Counted from the first letter of the stretch, positions 1-8,700 are shown. The stretch: DNA of 64,000 bases from Luteococcus sanguinis (GCF_039527675.1 NZ_BAAAKI010000004.1:310001-374000), one strand, 5' to 3'. Program-made: numbers and translations. The notes: generated from the letters alone by a model not told the origin.

Positions 1-1545
1 GAGCGCCCCGCAGCCAAGTACGTCGTCATCACGGCCCTGACGCCCACGCCGCTGGGGGAGGGCAAGACGACCACCGCCGTCGGTCTGGCCCAGGGCCTGG
101 AGAAGCTGGGCAAGCGATCCATGCTGGCCCTGCGCCAGCCCTCGCTCGGGCCGACCTTCGGCGTCAAGGGCGGCGCCGCCGGCGGCGGCTACTCGCAGGT
201 CGTCCCGATGGAGCGGCTGAACCTGCACCTGACTGGTGACTTCCACGCGATCACCGCTGCCCACGACCTGCTGGCCGCGATGATCGACAACCACCTGCAC
301 CACGGCAACGACCTGGGTATCGACCCCTGGTCGGTGAGCTGGCGCCGCGTCGTGGACATCAACGACCGCGCCCTGCGCAATGTCATCGTCGGGCTCGGGG
401 CAAAGCTGGACGGCCCGCCACGCCAGACCGGTTTCGACATCACCGCCGCCAGCGAGGTCGGCGTGATCCTGGCCCTGGCCACCGACTTGATCGACCTGCG
501 CGCCCGGCTGGGACGGATCGTCATCGGATACACCTTCGACGGACGTCCGGTCACCGCCGAGGACCTGAAGGCCGCTGGCGCGATGGCCGTCATCATGAAG
601 GAGGCCATCAAGCCCAACATGATGCAGACCACCGAGAACTCTCCGGCGCTGATCCACGCCGGCCCCTTCGGCAACATCGCCACCGGCAACTCCTCGGTGA
701 TCGCCGACCGGGTGGGCTCGAAGACCTCGGAGTACCTGCTCACCGAGGCGGGCTTCGGCGCCGACATGGGGGCGGAGCGCTTCTTCAACGTGAAGTGTCG
801 CGTCTCCGGCCTGCGCCCCGATGCCGCGGTGCTGGTCACCACCGTTCGCGCCCTGAAGACCCATTCGGGCCGTTACAAGGTCGTCGCGGGCAAGCCGCTT
901 CCCGAGCCGATGCTGGCCGAGAACGCGGACGACGTGCTGGCTGGCGCCGACAACCTGCGCAAGCACATCGACATCGTCCGTTCCTTCGGGGTGCAGCCGG
1001 TGGTGGCGATCAATGTGTTCCCCACCGACTTCGCGAGCGAGCACGAGGTGATCCGCCAGATCGCCGAGCAGGCCGGAGCACGGTGTGCGCTGACCACCCA
1101 CGTCGTCGATGGCGGCGACGGAGCCAAGGAACTGGCCCGGGTTCTGGTCGAGGCCTGCCACGACGAGACGGACTTCCGCTTCACCTACGACGACGGCGAC
1201 ACCCTGGAGGAGAAGATCCGCAAGGTCGCCACCGGGGTCTACGGAGCCGATGGCATCGAACTGAGCCCGCAGGCGCGCAAGGAGCTGGCCCACTTCGAGG
1301 AGTTGCGCTACGGCCATCTTCCCGTCGTCATCGCGAAGACCCACCTGTCCATCTCGCACGACCCCCTGCTGCGCGGCGCGCCCACCGGTTGGACGCTGCC
1401 CGTCCGTGAGGTGCGCCTGGCGGCGGGAGCCGGTTATGTCTACGCCATCTGTGGCGAGATGCGGACCATGCCCGGGCTGGGCAAGCACCCGGCCGCCGAG
1501 CGGATCGACCTGGACGAGAACGGCGAGGTCGTCGGCCTGTTCTGA
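1..1545 (+). CDS. fhs: Formate--tetrahydrofolate ligase (5'-truncated by window edge)
   Basis: ATP-dependent ligation of formate to tetrahydrofolate, giving 10-formyl-THF for purine and fMet synthesis in the cytoplasm. The reading frame is open from base 1, so the gene begins outside the window; 514 residues are visible and the family is usually about 555-560, so roughly 45 N-terminal residues are missing. The nucleotide-binding loop TPTPLGEGKTT lies at bases 40-72, followed by the family block PSLGPTFGVKGGAAGGGYSQ. The C-terminus is complete (GLF, stop at 1543-1545). A 10-formyl-THF-using enzyme, PurN, lies at the far end of the window, but the two are not in one operon. No terminator is evident before the next gene. 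Confidence 0.96.
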   Translation, partial: ERPAAKYVVITALTPTPLGEGKTTTAVGLAQGLEKLGKRSMLALRQPSLGPTFGVKGGAAGGGYSQVVPMERLNLHLTGDFHAITAAHDLLAAMIDNHLHHGNDLGIDPWSVSWRRVVDINDRALRNVIVGLGAKLDGPPRQTGFDITAASEVGVILALATDLIDLRARLGRIVIGYTFDGRPVTAEDLKAAGAMAVIMKEAIKPNMMQTTENSPALIHAGPFGNIATGNSSVIADRVGSKTSEYLLTEAGFGADMGAERFFNVKCRVSGLRPDAAVLVTTVRALKTHSGRYKVVAGKPLPEPMLAENADDVLAGADNLRKHIDIVRSFGVQPVVAINVFPTDFASEHEVIRQIAEQAGARCALTTHVVDGGDGAKELARVLVEACHDETDFRFTYDDGDTLEEKIRKVATGVYGADGIELSPQARKELAHFEELRYGHLPVVIAKTHLSISHDPLLRGAPTGWTLPVREVRLAAGAGYVYAICGEMRTMPGLGKHPAAERIDLDENGEVVGLF

Positions 1546-1592
1546 GACACGTGCAGTTCTGAGCCGCCGGGGCACGCACTAGGGTCGACCGG

Positions 1593-3686
1593 GTGAGCAC
1601 CGCAGACACCAACCGCCCGCCGCACACCGACCGTGACGACGTCATAGAGGACCTCTTCGGCCATTCGGTCGCCGATCCCTATCGCTGGCTGGAGGACGAG
1701 GACTCGGTGCGCACCCGCGACTGGGTGGAGCGCCAGCGTGCCTTCACTGAGCCGCTGCTGGCGGCGCTCCCGGGCCGGGACCGGTTCGGTGACCTGATGA
1801 CGGCGGTCACCCTGCGGCCTCGGGCCTCGACGCCGCGTGTCAGCAAGGGCCGCTTCCTGCGCCAGGTGAACTCCGGCGGGCAGTTGCAGGACGTGGTGCT
1901 GGTCGCCGGCTCACTGGACGAGCTGCTGGCGGGCGGACGCGTGCTGGTGGACCCGAACACCTGGAGCGAGGACGGCTCTGTCTCGCTCTCTGCCCTCACG
2001 GTCGCCCCGGGCGGTGAGCACTTCGCGGTCGCCCGATCCGAGGCCGGCTCGGACTGGATGCGGGTGCAGGTCGTCGACGAGCACGGCACGGCGGTCGAGG
2101 ACCATGCCACCACCACCAAGTTCTGCTCCCCGGTCTGGCTGCCGGACGGACGTTCCCACCTGTACAACCACTTCCCCGGGGCTGGCCGGGCGGACGGCAG
2201 CGCGTCCGCCCAGCTCGGCGCGGCGCAGCTGCGCGTCCACACCGTGGGGGCCGACGACTGGACCGTGGTCGACTTCACCGATGAGCCGCAGGCCCGCGCC
2301 TGGGCCGTCGTGAGCGACGACGACGCCTGGCTGGTGCTGCACGTCCATGTCGGCACCGAACGCACCACGCGAGTCTGGCTGTACCCGCTGACCCCCGGCT
2401 CCGACGGGCGCAGCCGCGTGGGGGAGCGGGTCGAGCTGGTGCCCGAGGCCACCGCGGCGTGGAGCTATGTCGGCTCACGCGACGATGAGCTGCTGTTCCT
2501 CACCGACCTCGATGCCCCCTTGGGTCGCGTGGTGGCGCTGCGACCGGAGGGCGGGCTCCGCGAGGTCGTCGCGGAACAGTCCGTGACCCTGCTCCAGGCG
2601 GAGCTGGCCGCCGACGTCCTGCTGGCCTCGACACTCGTCGACGCCACGCCCGTGGTCCAGCGGTTCTCGCTGGCCGGTGAGTCCTTGGGCGCGCTCGACC
2701 TGCCCGGGGGTGCCGTCGTCGCGCTCAACACCGCCGAGGGGTCCTTCGAGGCCTTCGTCGGGATGAGCACGGTGGTCGACCGGGAGGCCGCCTTCCGCGT
2801 CGACGCCGCCACCGGTGAGGTGACGGCTCTGGCTGGCCCAGCGGAAACCCCGGGGGTGGAATCCTGGCAGCCCCCGCGGTACTCGATCGAGCGTCGGCGG
2901 GCGACGAGCTCCGACGGAGCCGAGGTGCCCTACTTCCTGGTACTGCCCGAGGGCGTTCCCGACAGCCCGTCCCCCACCATCCTCTACGGCTACGGCGGCT
3001 TCGACATCCCGATCCTCGCCGACTTCCGTGCCACCTGGCCGGCCTGGTTGGCGGCCGGCGGGAAGCTCGTGATCGCGAACCTGCGCGGCGGTGGTGAGTT
3101 CGGTCGCCAGTGGTACGACCAGGGCCGGCGGGAGCACAAGCAACAGGTCTTCGACGACCTCTTCGCCGTCGCCGAGCAGATCATCAGTGAGGGTGTCACG
3201 ACGGCCCAGCAGCTGGCTGTCCACGGCAAGTCCAATGGTGGCTTGCTGACCGGGGCGGCCATTGCCCAACGTCCCGAGCTCTTCGCGGCTGCGATCCCGC
3301 ACGTCGGCGTGCTCGATGTCGTGCGCTTCCACCGGTTCACCATCGGGTCGGCGTGGATCAGCGACTACGGCGACCCGGACGACCCGGCAGAATTGGAGCG
3401 GATCCTCACCTGGAGCCCCTTGCACAACCTCGTCCCGGGGACGCGCTACCCGGCCACCCTCGTGGCCACCAGCGACCACGACGACCGGGTCGTGCCGGCC
3501 CACTCGTACAAGTTCGCCGCCGAACTGCAGCACTGCCAAGGTGGACAGGCGCCGGTCTGGATCAGGATCGAGCCCTCCACTGGCCACGGTCTGACGGACA
3601 AGCCTCCGGCCGTCCTGGCCGCCGAAGGGGCTGACCTGTTGGCCTTCGCGGCGCACCACACGGGGCTGGTCGTCGAGCGCGGATAG
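1593..3686 (+). CDS. Prolyl oligopeptidase family serine peptidase (S9A)
   Basis: Cytosolic serine peptidase expected to cleave short peptides after proline. The 697-residue length is normal for S9A. The N-terminal beta-propeller part begins with DPYRWLEDEDS; the C-terminal alpha/beta-hydrolase domain carries the nucleophile in GKSNGGLL (Ser about residue 547), the acid in SDHDDRVVP (Asp about 630) and His in TGHGLTDKP (about 665). No signal peptide is visible. The start is GTG at 1593; a TAGGGT hexamer at 1580-1585 leaves 7 nt before the GTG and there is no Shine-Dalgarno, which suggests a leaderless mRNA. Oligopeptidase B is a relative, but the DHDDRVVP and GKSNGGLL blocks fit prolyl oligopeptidase well. 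Confidence 0.9.
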   Translation: MSTADTNRPPHTDRDDVIEDLFGHSVADPYRWLEDEDSVRTRDWVERQRAFTEPLLAALPGRDRFGDLMTAVTLRPRASTPRVSKGRFLRQVNSGGQLQDVVLVAGSLDELLAGGRVLVDPNTWSEDGSVSLSALTVAPGGEHFAVARSEAGSDWMRVQVVDEHGTAVEDHATTTKFCSPVWLPDGRSHLYNHFPGAGRADGSASAQLGAAQLRVHTVGADDWTVVDFTDEPQARAWAVVSDDDAWLVLHVHVGTERTTRVWLYPLTPGSDGRSRVGERVELVPEATAAWSYVGSRDDELLFLTDLDAPLGRVVALRPEGGLREVVAEQSVTLLQAELAADVLLASTLVDATPVVQRFSLAGESLGALDLPGGAVVALNTAEGSFEAFVGMSTVVDREAAFRVDAATGEVTALAGPAETPGVESWQPPRYSIERRRATSSDGAEVPYFLVLPEGVPDSPSPTILYGYGGFDIPILADFRATWPAWLAAGGKLVIANLRGGGEFGRQWYDQGRREHKQQVFDDLFAVAEQIISEGVTTAQQLAVHGKSNGGLLTGAAIAQRPELFAAAIPHVGVLDVVRFHRFTIGSAWISDYGDPDDPAELERILTWSPLHNLVPGTRYPATLVATSDHDDRVVPAHSYKFAAELQHCQGGQAPVWIRIEPSTGHGLTDKPPAVLAAEGADLLAFAAHHTGLVVERG

Positions 3687-3696
3687 GCTGGGGGAC

Positions 3697-4068
3697 GTGA
3701 GCAACCTGCCGATCTCGTCGAAGTACCGCTCCCAGCCCGACCTGCCGGTCAGCGATGCCGAGCGCGACGACCTGACCCGTCGGCTGAACGCGGCCTTCGA
3801 GCGCGGGGACGTCTCCCAGGACGACTACCGGGCCCTGCTGGACCGGCTCTACGCGGCCCGGACGCTGGGGGAGTTGGTGCCGGTCGTCGAGCAGGCAGCG
3901 GTGCGCGAGACGCACAACAGCCCAGCCATCGTCGCGCAGCAGACCGCTCTCGAGCCGGGGCAGGTCAACGAGACCTCCGGTGGGATGGAACTGGCGAAGA
4001 TGACGATGTACGGGTCGATGGCGCTGGTGGGCGTGCTGGTCATCATGCTGGTGCTGTTGGCGATGTGA
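3697..4068 (+). CDS. DUF1707 domain protein with C-terminal membrane helix
   Basis: Small protein of 123 residues. Residues about 13-65 match the DUF1707 pattern common in actinobacteria: LPVSDAERDDLTRRLNAAF, then GDVSQDDYRALLDRLYAART, then LGEL. The last about 22 residues form a hydrophobic helix (YGSMALVGVLVIMLVLLAM), so it is probably a tail-anchored membrane protein with the DUF1707 part in the cytoplasm. The family's function is not established. The start is GTG at 3697 with TAGGCT at 3684-3689, seven bases upstream, and no ribosome site: a likely leaderless gene with its own promoter although only 10 nt follow the peptidase stop. It converges on the YciI-like gene. Confidence 0.82.
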   Translation: MSNLPISSKYRSQPDLPVSDAERDDLTRRLNAAFERGDVSQDDYRALLDRLYAARTLGELVPVVEQAAVRETHNSPAIVAQQTALEPGQVNETSGGMELAKMTMYGSMALVGVLVIMLVLLAM

Positions 4069-4096
4069 CCTCCCGCATCGCCATTGCGGCGCCGGC

Positions 4097-4387
4097 TCAG
4101 CCCTGTGGCGCGAGGATGCCGATCACAGGATTCCACTCGACGACGCGCGTCTCGGCCACCTGGTCGGCCTGTTGGAAGGGGTCGTGGGCGAGCATGGCGC
4201 GGACCTCGTCGGCACTGTCGGCCTCGAAGACCAACAGGGCCTGCGCCGGGGTGGTCTCCAGCAGTGGACCGCTGGCGACCAGGCCACGCGAGGTGAGGCT
4301 GGCGAGGAAGGCACGATGCTGCGGGCGCAACTCGTCCTGCACCTCGCGGGTGTCGGCGTAGACATAGGTGACTGCGTAGTAGGCCAT
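4097..4387 (-). CDS. YciI-like protein
   Basis: A 96-residue dimeric alpha/beta-barrel-type (ferredoxin-like) protein of the YciI family. The features seen are the N-terminal strand YYAVTYVYADT, RPQHRAFLASLTSRG (the His region typical of the family), SGPLLE, and DPFQQADQVAETRVVEWNPVIG near the end. Enzymatic role is unknown for most YciI proteins; some relatives are dehydrochlorinases or binding proteins. An upstream in-frame extension to 4552 exists, but the domain begins at ATG 4387, and TACTGT (minus strand, 4400-4395) sits 7 nt before it, fitting a leaderless start. Confidence 0.8.
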   Translation of the reverse strand: MAYYAVTYVYADTREVQDELRPQHRAFLASLTSRGLVASGPLLETTPAQALLVFEADSADEVRAMLAHDPFQQADQVAETRVVEWNPVIGILAPQG

Positions 4388-4475
4388 GGGCAGCACAGTA
4401 GTGGTGACCCTCGGCAAGCTCATGGATCGGGAGGGCGGCCCTGGATCGTGGAGGCTCGGGGATTGGTGCCCCGAT

Positions 4476-4504
4476 TTGGCCGCTCGCAGGGCGGGGCGTA
4501 GGCT
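4476..4504 (+). promoter_or_regulatory. Predicted promoter of infA / alpha operon
   Basis: TTGGCC (4476-4481), 17 bp, then TAGGCT (4499-4504). Expected start of transcription is near 4511, giving a leader of about 75 nt before infA. The -35 matches TTGACA at four of six positions. Inferred by eye. Confidence 0.5.
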
Positions 4505-4585
4505 TGTGTGTCGGTCCCTGTGGCACAGGCGATCGTTCGTGCCCGCGTCCATCTGGAACGGGCCAGTCGAAGAGATTGAGAGTAC

Positions 4586-4807
4586 ATGGCCAAGAAAGAG
4601 GGAGCCCTCGAGCTCGAGGGAACCGTGGTCGAGTCACTGCCCAACGCGATGTTCCGCGTGGAGCTCGTGAACGGCCACAAGGTGCTCGCCACGATCAGCG
4701 GCAAGATGCGTCAGCACTACATCCGCATCATTCCGAACGACCGGGTCGTCGTCGAGCTTTCCCCCTACGACCTGACTCGCGGACGCATCGTCTACCGCCA
4801 CAAGTGA
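4586..4807 (+). CDS. infA: Translation initiation factor IF-1
   Basis: The 73-residue OB-fold factor that binds the 30S A site during initiation. Full family length, with the conserved blocks GTVVESLPNAMFRVEL, GKMRQHYIRI and DRVVVELSPYDLTRGRIVYR. First gene of the ribosomal alpha operon, with rpmJ 97 nt downstream, which is the normal actinobacterial order. ATG 4586 is preceded by a purine-rich GAAGAGATTGAGAG segment. Confidence 0.98.
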   Translation: MAKKEGALELEGTVVESLPNAMFRVELVNGHKVLATISGKMRQHYIRIIPNDRVVVELSPYDLTRGRIVYRHK

Positions 4808-4904
4808 TCCACCCGGGAGGCCCCCAAAGGCGTCCCAACTGCAGAGAATCCACCACAGATCCGGGTACATGCGTGTGCCCTGATCGCCAGATCAAGGAGC
4901 TCGA

Positions 4905-5018
4905 ATGAAGGTTCAGCCGAGCGTCAAGAAGATCTGCGACAAGTGCAAGGTGATCCGCCGGCACGGTCGCGTGATGGTGATCTGCGACAACCCGCGCCAC
5001 AAGCAGCGCCAGGGCTGA
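4905..5018 (+). CDS. rpmJ: 50S ribosomal protein L36
   Basis: A 37-residue gene (MKVQPSVKKICDKCKV...) carrying the zinc-binding pattern CDKC, then C and H near the end (VICDNPRHKQRQG). This is the zinc-ligand (C+) form of L36. It follows infA and precedes rpsM, the conserved order. An AAGGAGCTCGA ribosome site lies just upstream of ATG 4905. Confidence 0.96.
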   Translation: MKVQPSVKKICDKCKVIRRHGRVMVICDNPRHKQRQG

Positions 5019-5361
5019 CCAGCCAGGCAATGTGGGCCCACTGACTTCAGCGGGCCATGGGGCGGTGACTCGCAGACCATCGCAGGTGTCGGTCACCCCC
5101 GGTTCTTCCGGGACGCACCTGCCAGACAACAACACAACAACGTGATGCAAGGCCGGACGGGCGAGAACCCCGCTCCGGTCGAACCCCCGGACGAAGGCCG
5201 GGGCCCCGGGAGCAACGGGCCGCCAGGTGGGAACCTGCACGGGTCGGGCTTGCAGCAGTCAGGGACGCATTGCGCCTCACACCTTCGCGGCCCACGACCG
5301 CGCTCCGAAGTCCCGCTGGAACCGGGGGAGCCAGGGCTGACTACTGAAAGGTAACCGCCAC
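5019..5361 (+). other. Long intergenic/leader region between rpmJ and rpsM
   Basis: 343 bases without a supportable gene. They contain a nested inverted repeat: GCAGGTG at 5082-5088 pairs with CACCTGC at 5116-5122, enclosing CCCGG (5098-5102) and CCGGG (5108-5112), and a smaller CAGGT/ACCTG hairpin at 5224-5237. GAAAGG just before ATG 5362 serves as the rpsM ribosome site. The segment may be an untranslated leader with a regulatory fold (S4 regulates the alpha operon at this position in enterobacteria) or a promoter region; neither is shown by sequence alone. Confidence 0.4.
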
Positions 5362-5736
5362 ATGGCACGCCTCATTGGTGTCGATCTCCCGCGCGAGAAG
5401 CGTCTCGAGATCGCACTCACCTACATCTTTGGCATCGGAAAGACCCGTGCCAAGCAGACCCTCGCCGCCACCGGCATCTCCGGGGATCTCCGTGTCCACA
5501 CCCTGACCGACGAGCAGCTGGTCGCCCTGCGCGACCACATCGAGGCCAACTACGAGACCGAGGGTGACCTTCGTCGCACCGTCGCTGCCGACATCCGTCG
5601 CAAGATCGAGATCGGCAACTACCAGGGCCGTCGTCACCGCGCCGGTCTTCCCGTCCGCGGCCAGCGCACGCGCACCAACGCGCGCACCCGCAAGGGCAAG
5701 AAGAAGGCCGTCGCCGGCAAGAAGAAGGCTCGCTGA
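5362..5736 (+). CDS. rpsM: 30S ribosomal protein S13
   Basis: 124 residues beginning MARLIGVDLPREKRLEIALT, with GIGKTRAKQTL (helix-hairpin-helix), a typical arginine-rich RGRRHRAGLPVRGQRT-type stretch near residue 90, and a basic C-terminal tail (KGKKKAVAGKKKAR). S13 sits in the 30S head and contacts the P-site tRNA and the 50S bridges. It is followed by rpsK after 57 nt. The Lys-rich tail is typical of actinobacteria. Confidence 0.98.
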   Translation: MARLIGVDLPREKRLEIALTYIFGIGKTRAKQTLAATGISGDLRVHTLTDEQLVALRDHIEANYETEGDLRRTVAADIRRKIEIGNYQGRRHRAGLPVRGQRTRTNARTRKGKKKAVAGKKKAR

Positions 5737-5793
5737 TCGGCTGCGCATCGCGCGCTGACCAGCTGACACGGAAACTCCAGGAGATATTGAGCT

Positions 5794-6204
5794 ATGGCTA
5801 CTGCTAGCCGCAAGAGCGCTGCCGCCAAGACCAAGGTGCGCCGCAAGGAGAAGAAGAACATCGTCGCGGGCCAGGCCCACATCAAGTCGACGTTCAACAA
5901 CACCATCATCGCGATCACCGACCCGACCGGTGCGGTGATCTCGTGGGCCTCTGCCGGCACCGTCGGCTTCAAGGGCTCGCGCAAGTCGACCCCGTTCGCC
6001 GCCCAGATGGCCGCCGAGGCCGCTGGTCGTCGTGCCATGGACCATGGCATGAAGCGCGTGGACGTGTTCGTCAAGGGTCCGGGCTCGGGCCGTGAGACCG
6101 CCATCCGCTCCCTCGGAGCTGTTGGCCTCGAGGTCGGCGCCATCGCCGACGTCACCCCCGTGCCCCACAACGGATGCCGCCCGCCCAAGCGTCGCCGCGT
6201 CTGA
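5794..6204 (+). CDS. rpsK: 30S ribosomal protein S11
   Basis: 136 residues with HIKSTFNNTIIAITDPTGA, KGSRKSTPFAAQMAAE, GPGSGRETAIRSL and the C-terminal DVTPVPHNGCRPPKRRRV, all family signatures. S11 forms part of the 30S platform. AGGAGATATTGAGCT precedes ATG 5794. It lies between rpsM and rpsD in the standard alpha-operon order. Confidence 0.98.
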   Translation: MATASRKSAAAKTKVRRKEKKNIVAGQAHIKSTFNNTIIAITDPTGAVISWASAGTVGFKGSRKSTPFAAQMAAEAAGRRAMDHGMKRVDVFVKGPGSGRETAIRSLGAVGLEVGAIADVTPVPHNGCRPPKRRRV

Positions 6205-6244
6205 TCCCCACCCGCTGACGAAACACACTAAGGACTGATAGAAA

Positions 6245-6840
6245 ATGGCCCGTTACACCGGCCCCATGACCAAGAAGTCCCGTCGCCTCGGGACGGACCT
6301 GGTCGGCAATGACAAGTCGTTCGAGAAGCGCCCCTACCCCCCGGGCGTGCACGGCCGTGGCCGTACGAAGGACTCCGAGTACTCGCTGCAGCTGCGCGAG
6401 AAGCAGAAGGCACGTTTCGCCTACGGCGTGCTCGAGAAGCAGTTCCGTCGCTACTACGCCGAGGCCGACCGCGTGCCCGGCAAGACTGGTGACGCCCTGC
6501 TGCAGATCCTCGAGTCCCGTCTGGACAACGTGATCTACCGCGCTGGCTTCGCGGCCACCCGCCGCCAGGCCCGCCAGCTCGTCGTCCACGGTCACTTCCT
6601 GGTCAACGGCCAGAAGGTGAACATCCCCTCCTTCCGCGTCTCCCAGTACGACGTCATCGACGTTCGTCCGAAGTCGCTGGAGATGACCCCGCTGGTGATC
6701 GCCCGTGAGACCCACGGCGAGCGCGAGGTTCCGGCCTGGATGGACGTGCGTCCGAACAAGATGCGCATTCTGATCCACTCGTTGCCCACCCGCGAGCAGA
6801 TCACCATCGACGTCAACGAGCAGGCGATCGTCGAGCTCTN
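6245..6840 (+). CDS. rpsD: 30S ribosomal protein S4 (3' end hidden by N run)
   Basis: Primary 16S rRNA-binding protein of the 30S body. About 198 residues are readable: MARYTGPMTKKSRRLGTDL, the YGVLEKQFRRYYAEAD helix, the S4 RNA-binding domain with LESRLDNVIYRAGFA, RQLVVHGHFLVNG and SQYDVIDV. The family usually ends a few residues after IVEL, at about 201-205, so the last codons and the stop should fall inside the N run starting at 6840. The frame happens to stay open beyond the gap, but that continuation is not S4-like and runs out of frame across the rpoA start, so it is an artefact. Confidence 0.93.
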
Positions 6841-6877
6841 NNNNNNNNNNNNNNNNNNNNNNNNNNNNNNNNNNNNN
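6840..6877. other. Assembly gap (38 N)
   Basis: Undetermined bases covering the 3' end of rpsD. The length may be an arbitrary placeholder. Between the gap and rpoA (6878-6986) I see no gene; a GGAATGAAAC purine stretch precedes rpoA. Confidence 0.99.
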
Positions 6878-6986
6878 CGACCCACGCACCGCGGTGCGGT
6901 GGTCACACCCCCGGCGCCATCAGATGAAGGGTGGCGCCCACCCGAACGGCCCTCATATGACGGTGGGCCGAGAACAGGAATGAAAC

Positions 6987-8015
6987 ATGCTGATCGCACA
7001 GCGTCCGACCCTGTCGGAAGAGGTCGTGGGCGAGTACCGCTCCCGCTTCGTCATCGAGCCGCTGGAGCCCGGCTTCGGCTACACCCTCGGCAACTCCCTG
7101 CGCCGCACCCTGCTGTCGTCCATCCCGGGCGCGGCCGTGACGAGCATCAAGATCGAGGGCAACCAGCACGAGTTCTCGACCATCGAGGGCGTCGTGGAGG
7201 ACGTCACCGAGGTCGTGTTGAACCTGAAGGGCCTGGTGCTGTCGTCCGAGGAGGACGAGCCCGTCACCATGTACCTGCGCAAGTCGGGTGCCGGCGCCGT
7301 GACCGCCGCTGACATTGCCCCGCCGGCCGGTGTGGAGATCCACAACCCGGAGCTGCACATCGCCACCCTGAACGACACCGGCAAGCTCGAGATGGAGCTC
7401 GTCGTGGAGCGTGGCCGTGGCTACGTGTCCAGCGTGCTGAACAAGAACCCGGACGCCGAGATCGGCCGCATCCCGGTCGACTCCATCTACAGCCCCGTGC
7501 TGAAGGTCACCTACAAGGTCGAGGCCACCCGTGTCGAGCAGCGCACCGACTTCGACAAGCTGATCATCGACGTCGAGACCAAGCCGGCCATCCGTCCCCG
7601 CGACGCCATCGCGTCGGCCGGACGCACCCTGGTCGAGCTCTTCGGCCTGGCCCGTGAACTGAACCTGGACGCCGAGGGCGTAGAGATCGGCCCGTCGCCG
7701 ATCGACGAGCAGCTTGCTGCAGACCTGGCCCTTCCGGTGGAGGACCTCAACCTCACCGTCCGTTCGTACAACTGCCTCAAGCGCGAGGGCATCCACACGG
7801 TGGGCGAGCTCGTCTCGCGTTCCGAGCAGGACCTGCTCGACATCCGCAACTTCGGCTCCAAGTCCATCGACGAGGTCAAGCTGAAGCTGCACGAGATGGG
7901 CCTGGCGCTCAAGGACTCGGCTCCCGGTTTCGACCCGCTCAGCGCGGCCGAGCGCTACGACGAGGACGACGACGTTGAGGGCGACGAGGACTTCGCCGAG
8001 ACCGAGCAGTACTGA
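6987..8015 (+). CDS. rpoA: DNA-directed RNA polymerase subunit alpha
   Basis: 342-residue assembly scaffold of RNA polymerase. The N-terminal domain contains EPLEPGFGYTLGNSLRRTLLSS and IEGVVEDVTEVVLNLK; a linker follows at about residue 230; the C-terminal domain (about 250-315) contains LNLTVRSYNCLKREGIHTVGEL and RNFGSKSIDEVKLKL, the surface that contacts UP elements and activators. The acidic tail (DEDDDVEGDEDFAETEQY) is typical of actinobacteria. Located between rpsD and rplQ as usual. Confidence 0.98.
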   Translation: MLIAQRPTLSEEVVGEYRSRFVIEPLEPGFGYTLGNSLRRTLLSSIPGAAVTSIKIEGNQHEFSTIEGVVEDVTEVVLNLKGLVLSSEEDEPVTMYLRKSGAGAVTAADIAPPAGVEIHNPELHIATLNDTGKLEMELVVERGRGYVSSVLNKNPDAEIGRIPVDSIYSPVLKVTYKVEATRVEQRTDFDKLIIDVETKPAIRPRDAIASAGRTLVELFGLARELNLDAEGVEIGPSPIDEQLAADLALPVEDLNLTVRSYNCLKREGIHTVGELVSRSEQDLLDIRNFGSKSIDEVKLKLHEMGLALKDSAPGFDPLSAAERYDEDDDVEGDEDFAETEQY

Positions 8016-8051
8016 GCCGCACCCGAACCTGAGAATCTGGAGAACTGAGAA

Positions 8052-8624
8052 ATGCCTACACCTACCAAGGGTCCCCGTCTGGGCGGCACCCCCACCCACG
8101 AGCGGATCATCCTGGGCAACCTGGCCAGCCAGCTGTTCGAGCACGGCCGCATCACCACCACCGAGACGAAGGCCAAGCGCGTCCGTCCCCTGGCGGAGAA
8201 GCTCATCAGCAAGGCCAAGCGTGGCGACCTCCACGCCCGTCGCCTGGTGCTGAAGACGATCCACGACCAGTCGGTCGTCCACACCCTGTTCGCCGAGATC
8301 GCCCCGGCCATGGCCGAGCGCGAGGGCGGCTACACCCGCATCACCAAGCTGGCTCCCCGCAAGGGCGACAACGCCCCCATGGCCGTCATCGAGCTGGTGA
8401 CCGAGGCCGTCGTCAAGAAGCCCGCGCGTTCCAAGGCAGGTGACGCCGCCGCGAGCGACGACATCAAGGCGCAGATCAACGAGGCCCCCGCGGCCGCGCC
8501 GGTCGACGCCGATGTTTCTGCGAATGATGCCCCCACGGCCGACGCTGCTGCCGAGGCCCCCACGGCCGACGCTGCTGCCGAGCCCGCTGGCTCCAGCGAT
8601 GCCGCCAAGGCTGACGAGGCCTGA
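8052..8624 (+). CDS. rplQ: 50S ribosomal protein L17 with long Ala-rich extension
   Basis: 190 residues. The first about 120 are canonical L17 (MPTPTKGPRLGGTPTHERII, LASQLFEHGRITTTETKAKR, AEKLISKAKRGDLHARRLV). The rest is a low-complexity Ala/Asp/Glu extension, including an exact 9-residue tandem repeat (APTADAAAE twice) matched by a 27-bp DNA repeat near 8530-8583. C-terminal extensions of L17 are known in actinobacteria; this one is acidic and likely disordered. TCTGGAGAACTGAGAA is the ribosome-site region. Last gene of the alpha operon. Confidence 0.96.
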   Translation: MPTPTKGPRLGGTPTHERIILGNLASQLFEHGRITTTETKAKRVRPLAEKLISKAKRGDLHARRLVLKTIHDQSVVHTLFAEIAPAMAEREGGYTRITKLAPRKGDNAPMAVIELVTEAVVKKPARSKAGDAAASDDIKAQINEAPAAAPVDADVSANDAPTADAAAEAPTADAAAEPAGSSDAAKADEA

Positions 8625-8638
8625 GTCTCCGCACGACC

Positions 8639-8677
8639 CGCGAAGGGCGTCCCACCGCTGGTGGGACGCCCTTCGCG
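8639..8677 (+). terminator. Strong stem-loop terminator after the alpha operon
   Basis: Perfect 18-bp stem: 8639-8656 pairs with 8660-8677, leaving a 3-nt GCT loop. There is no T run, as is common in actinobacteria. It separates rplQ from the next promoter at 8688. Confidence 0.88.
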
Positions 8678-8700
8678 CGTCCACGGGTAGGCTCGGGCCC

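Noticed and set aside
143..3704. Long opposite-strand open frames under fhs and the peptidase
   Set aside because: They mirror the high G+C third positions of the real genes and show no domain pattern or ribosome site.
6245..7312. 355-codon open frame from rpsD through the N run
   Set aside because: It reads through undetermined bases and beyond them overlaps rpoA out of frame; only the part up to 6840 is S4.
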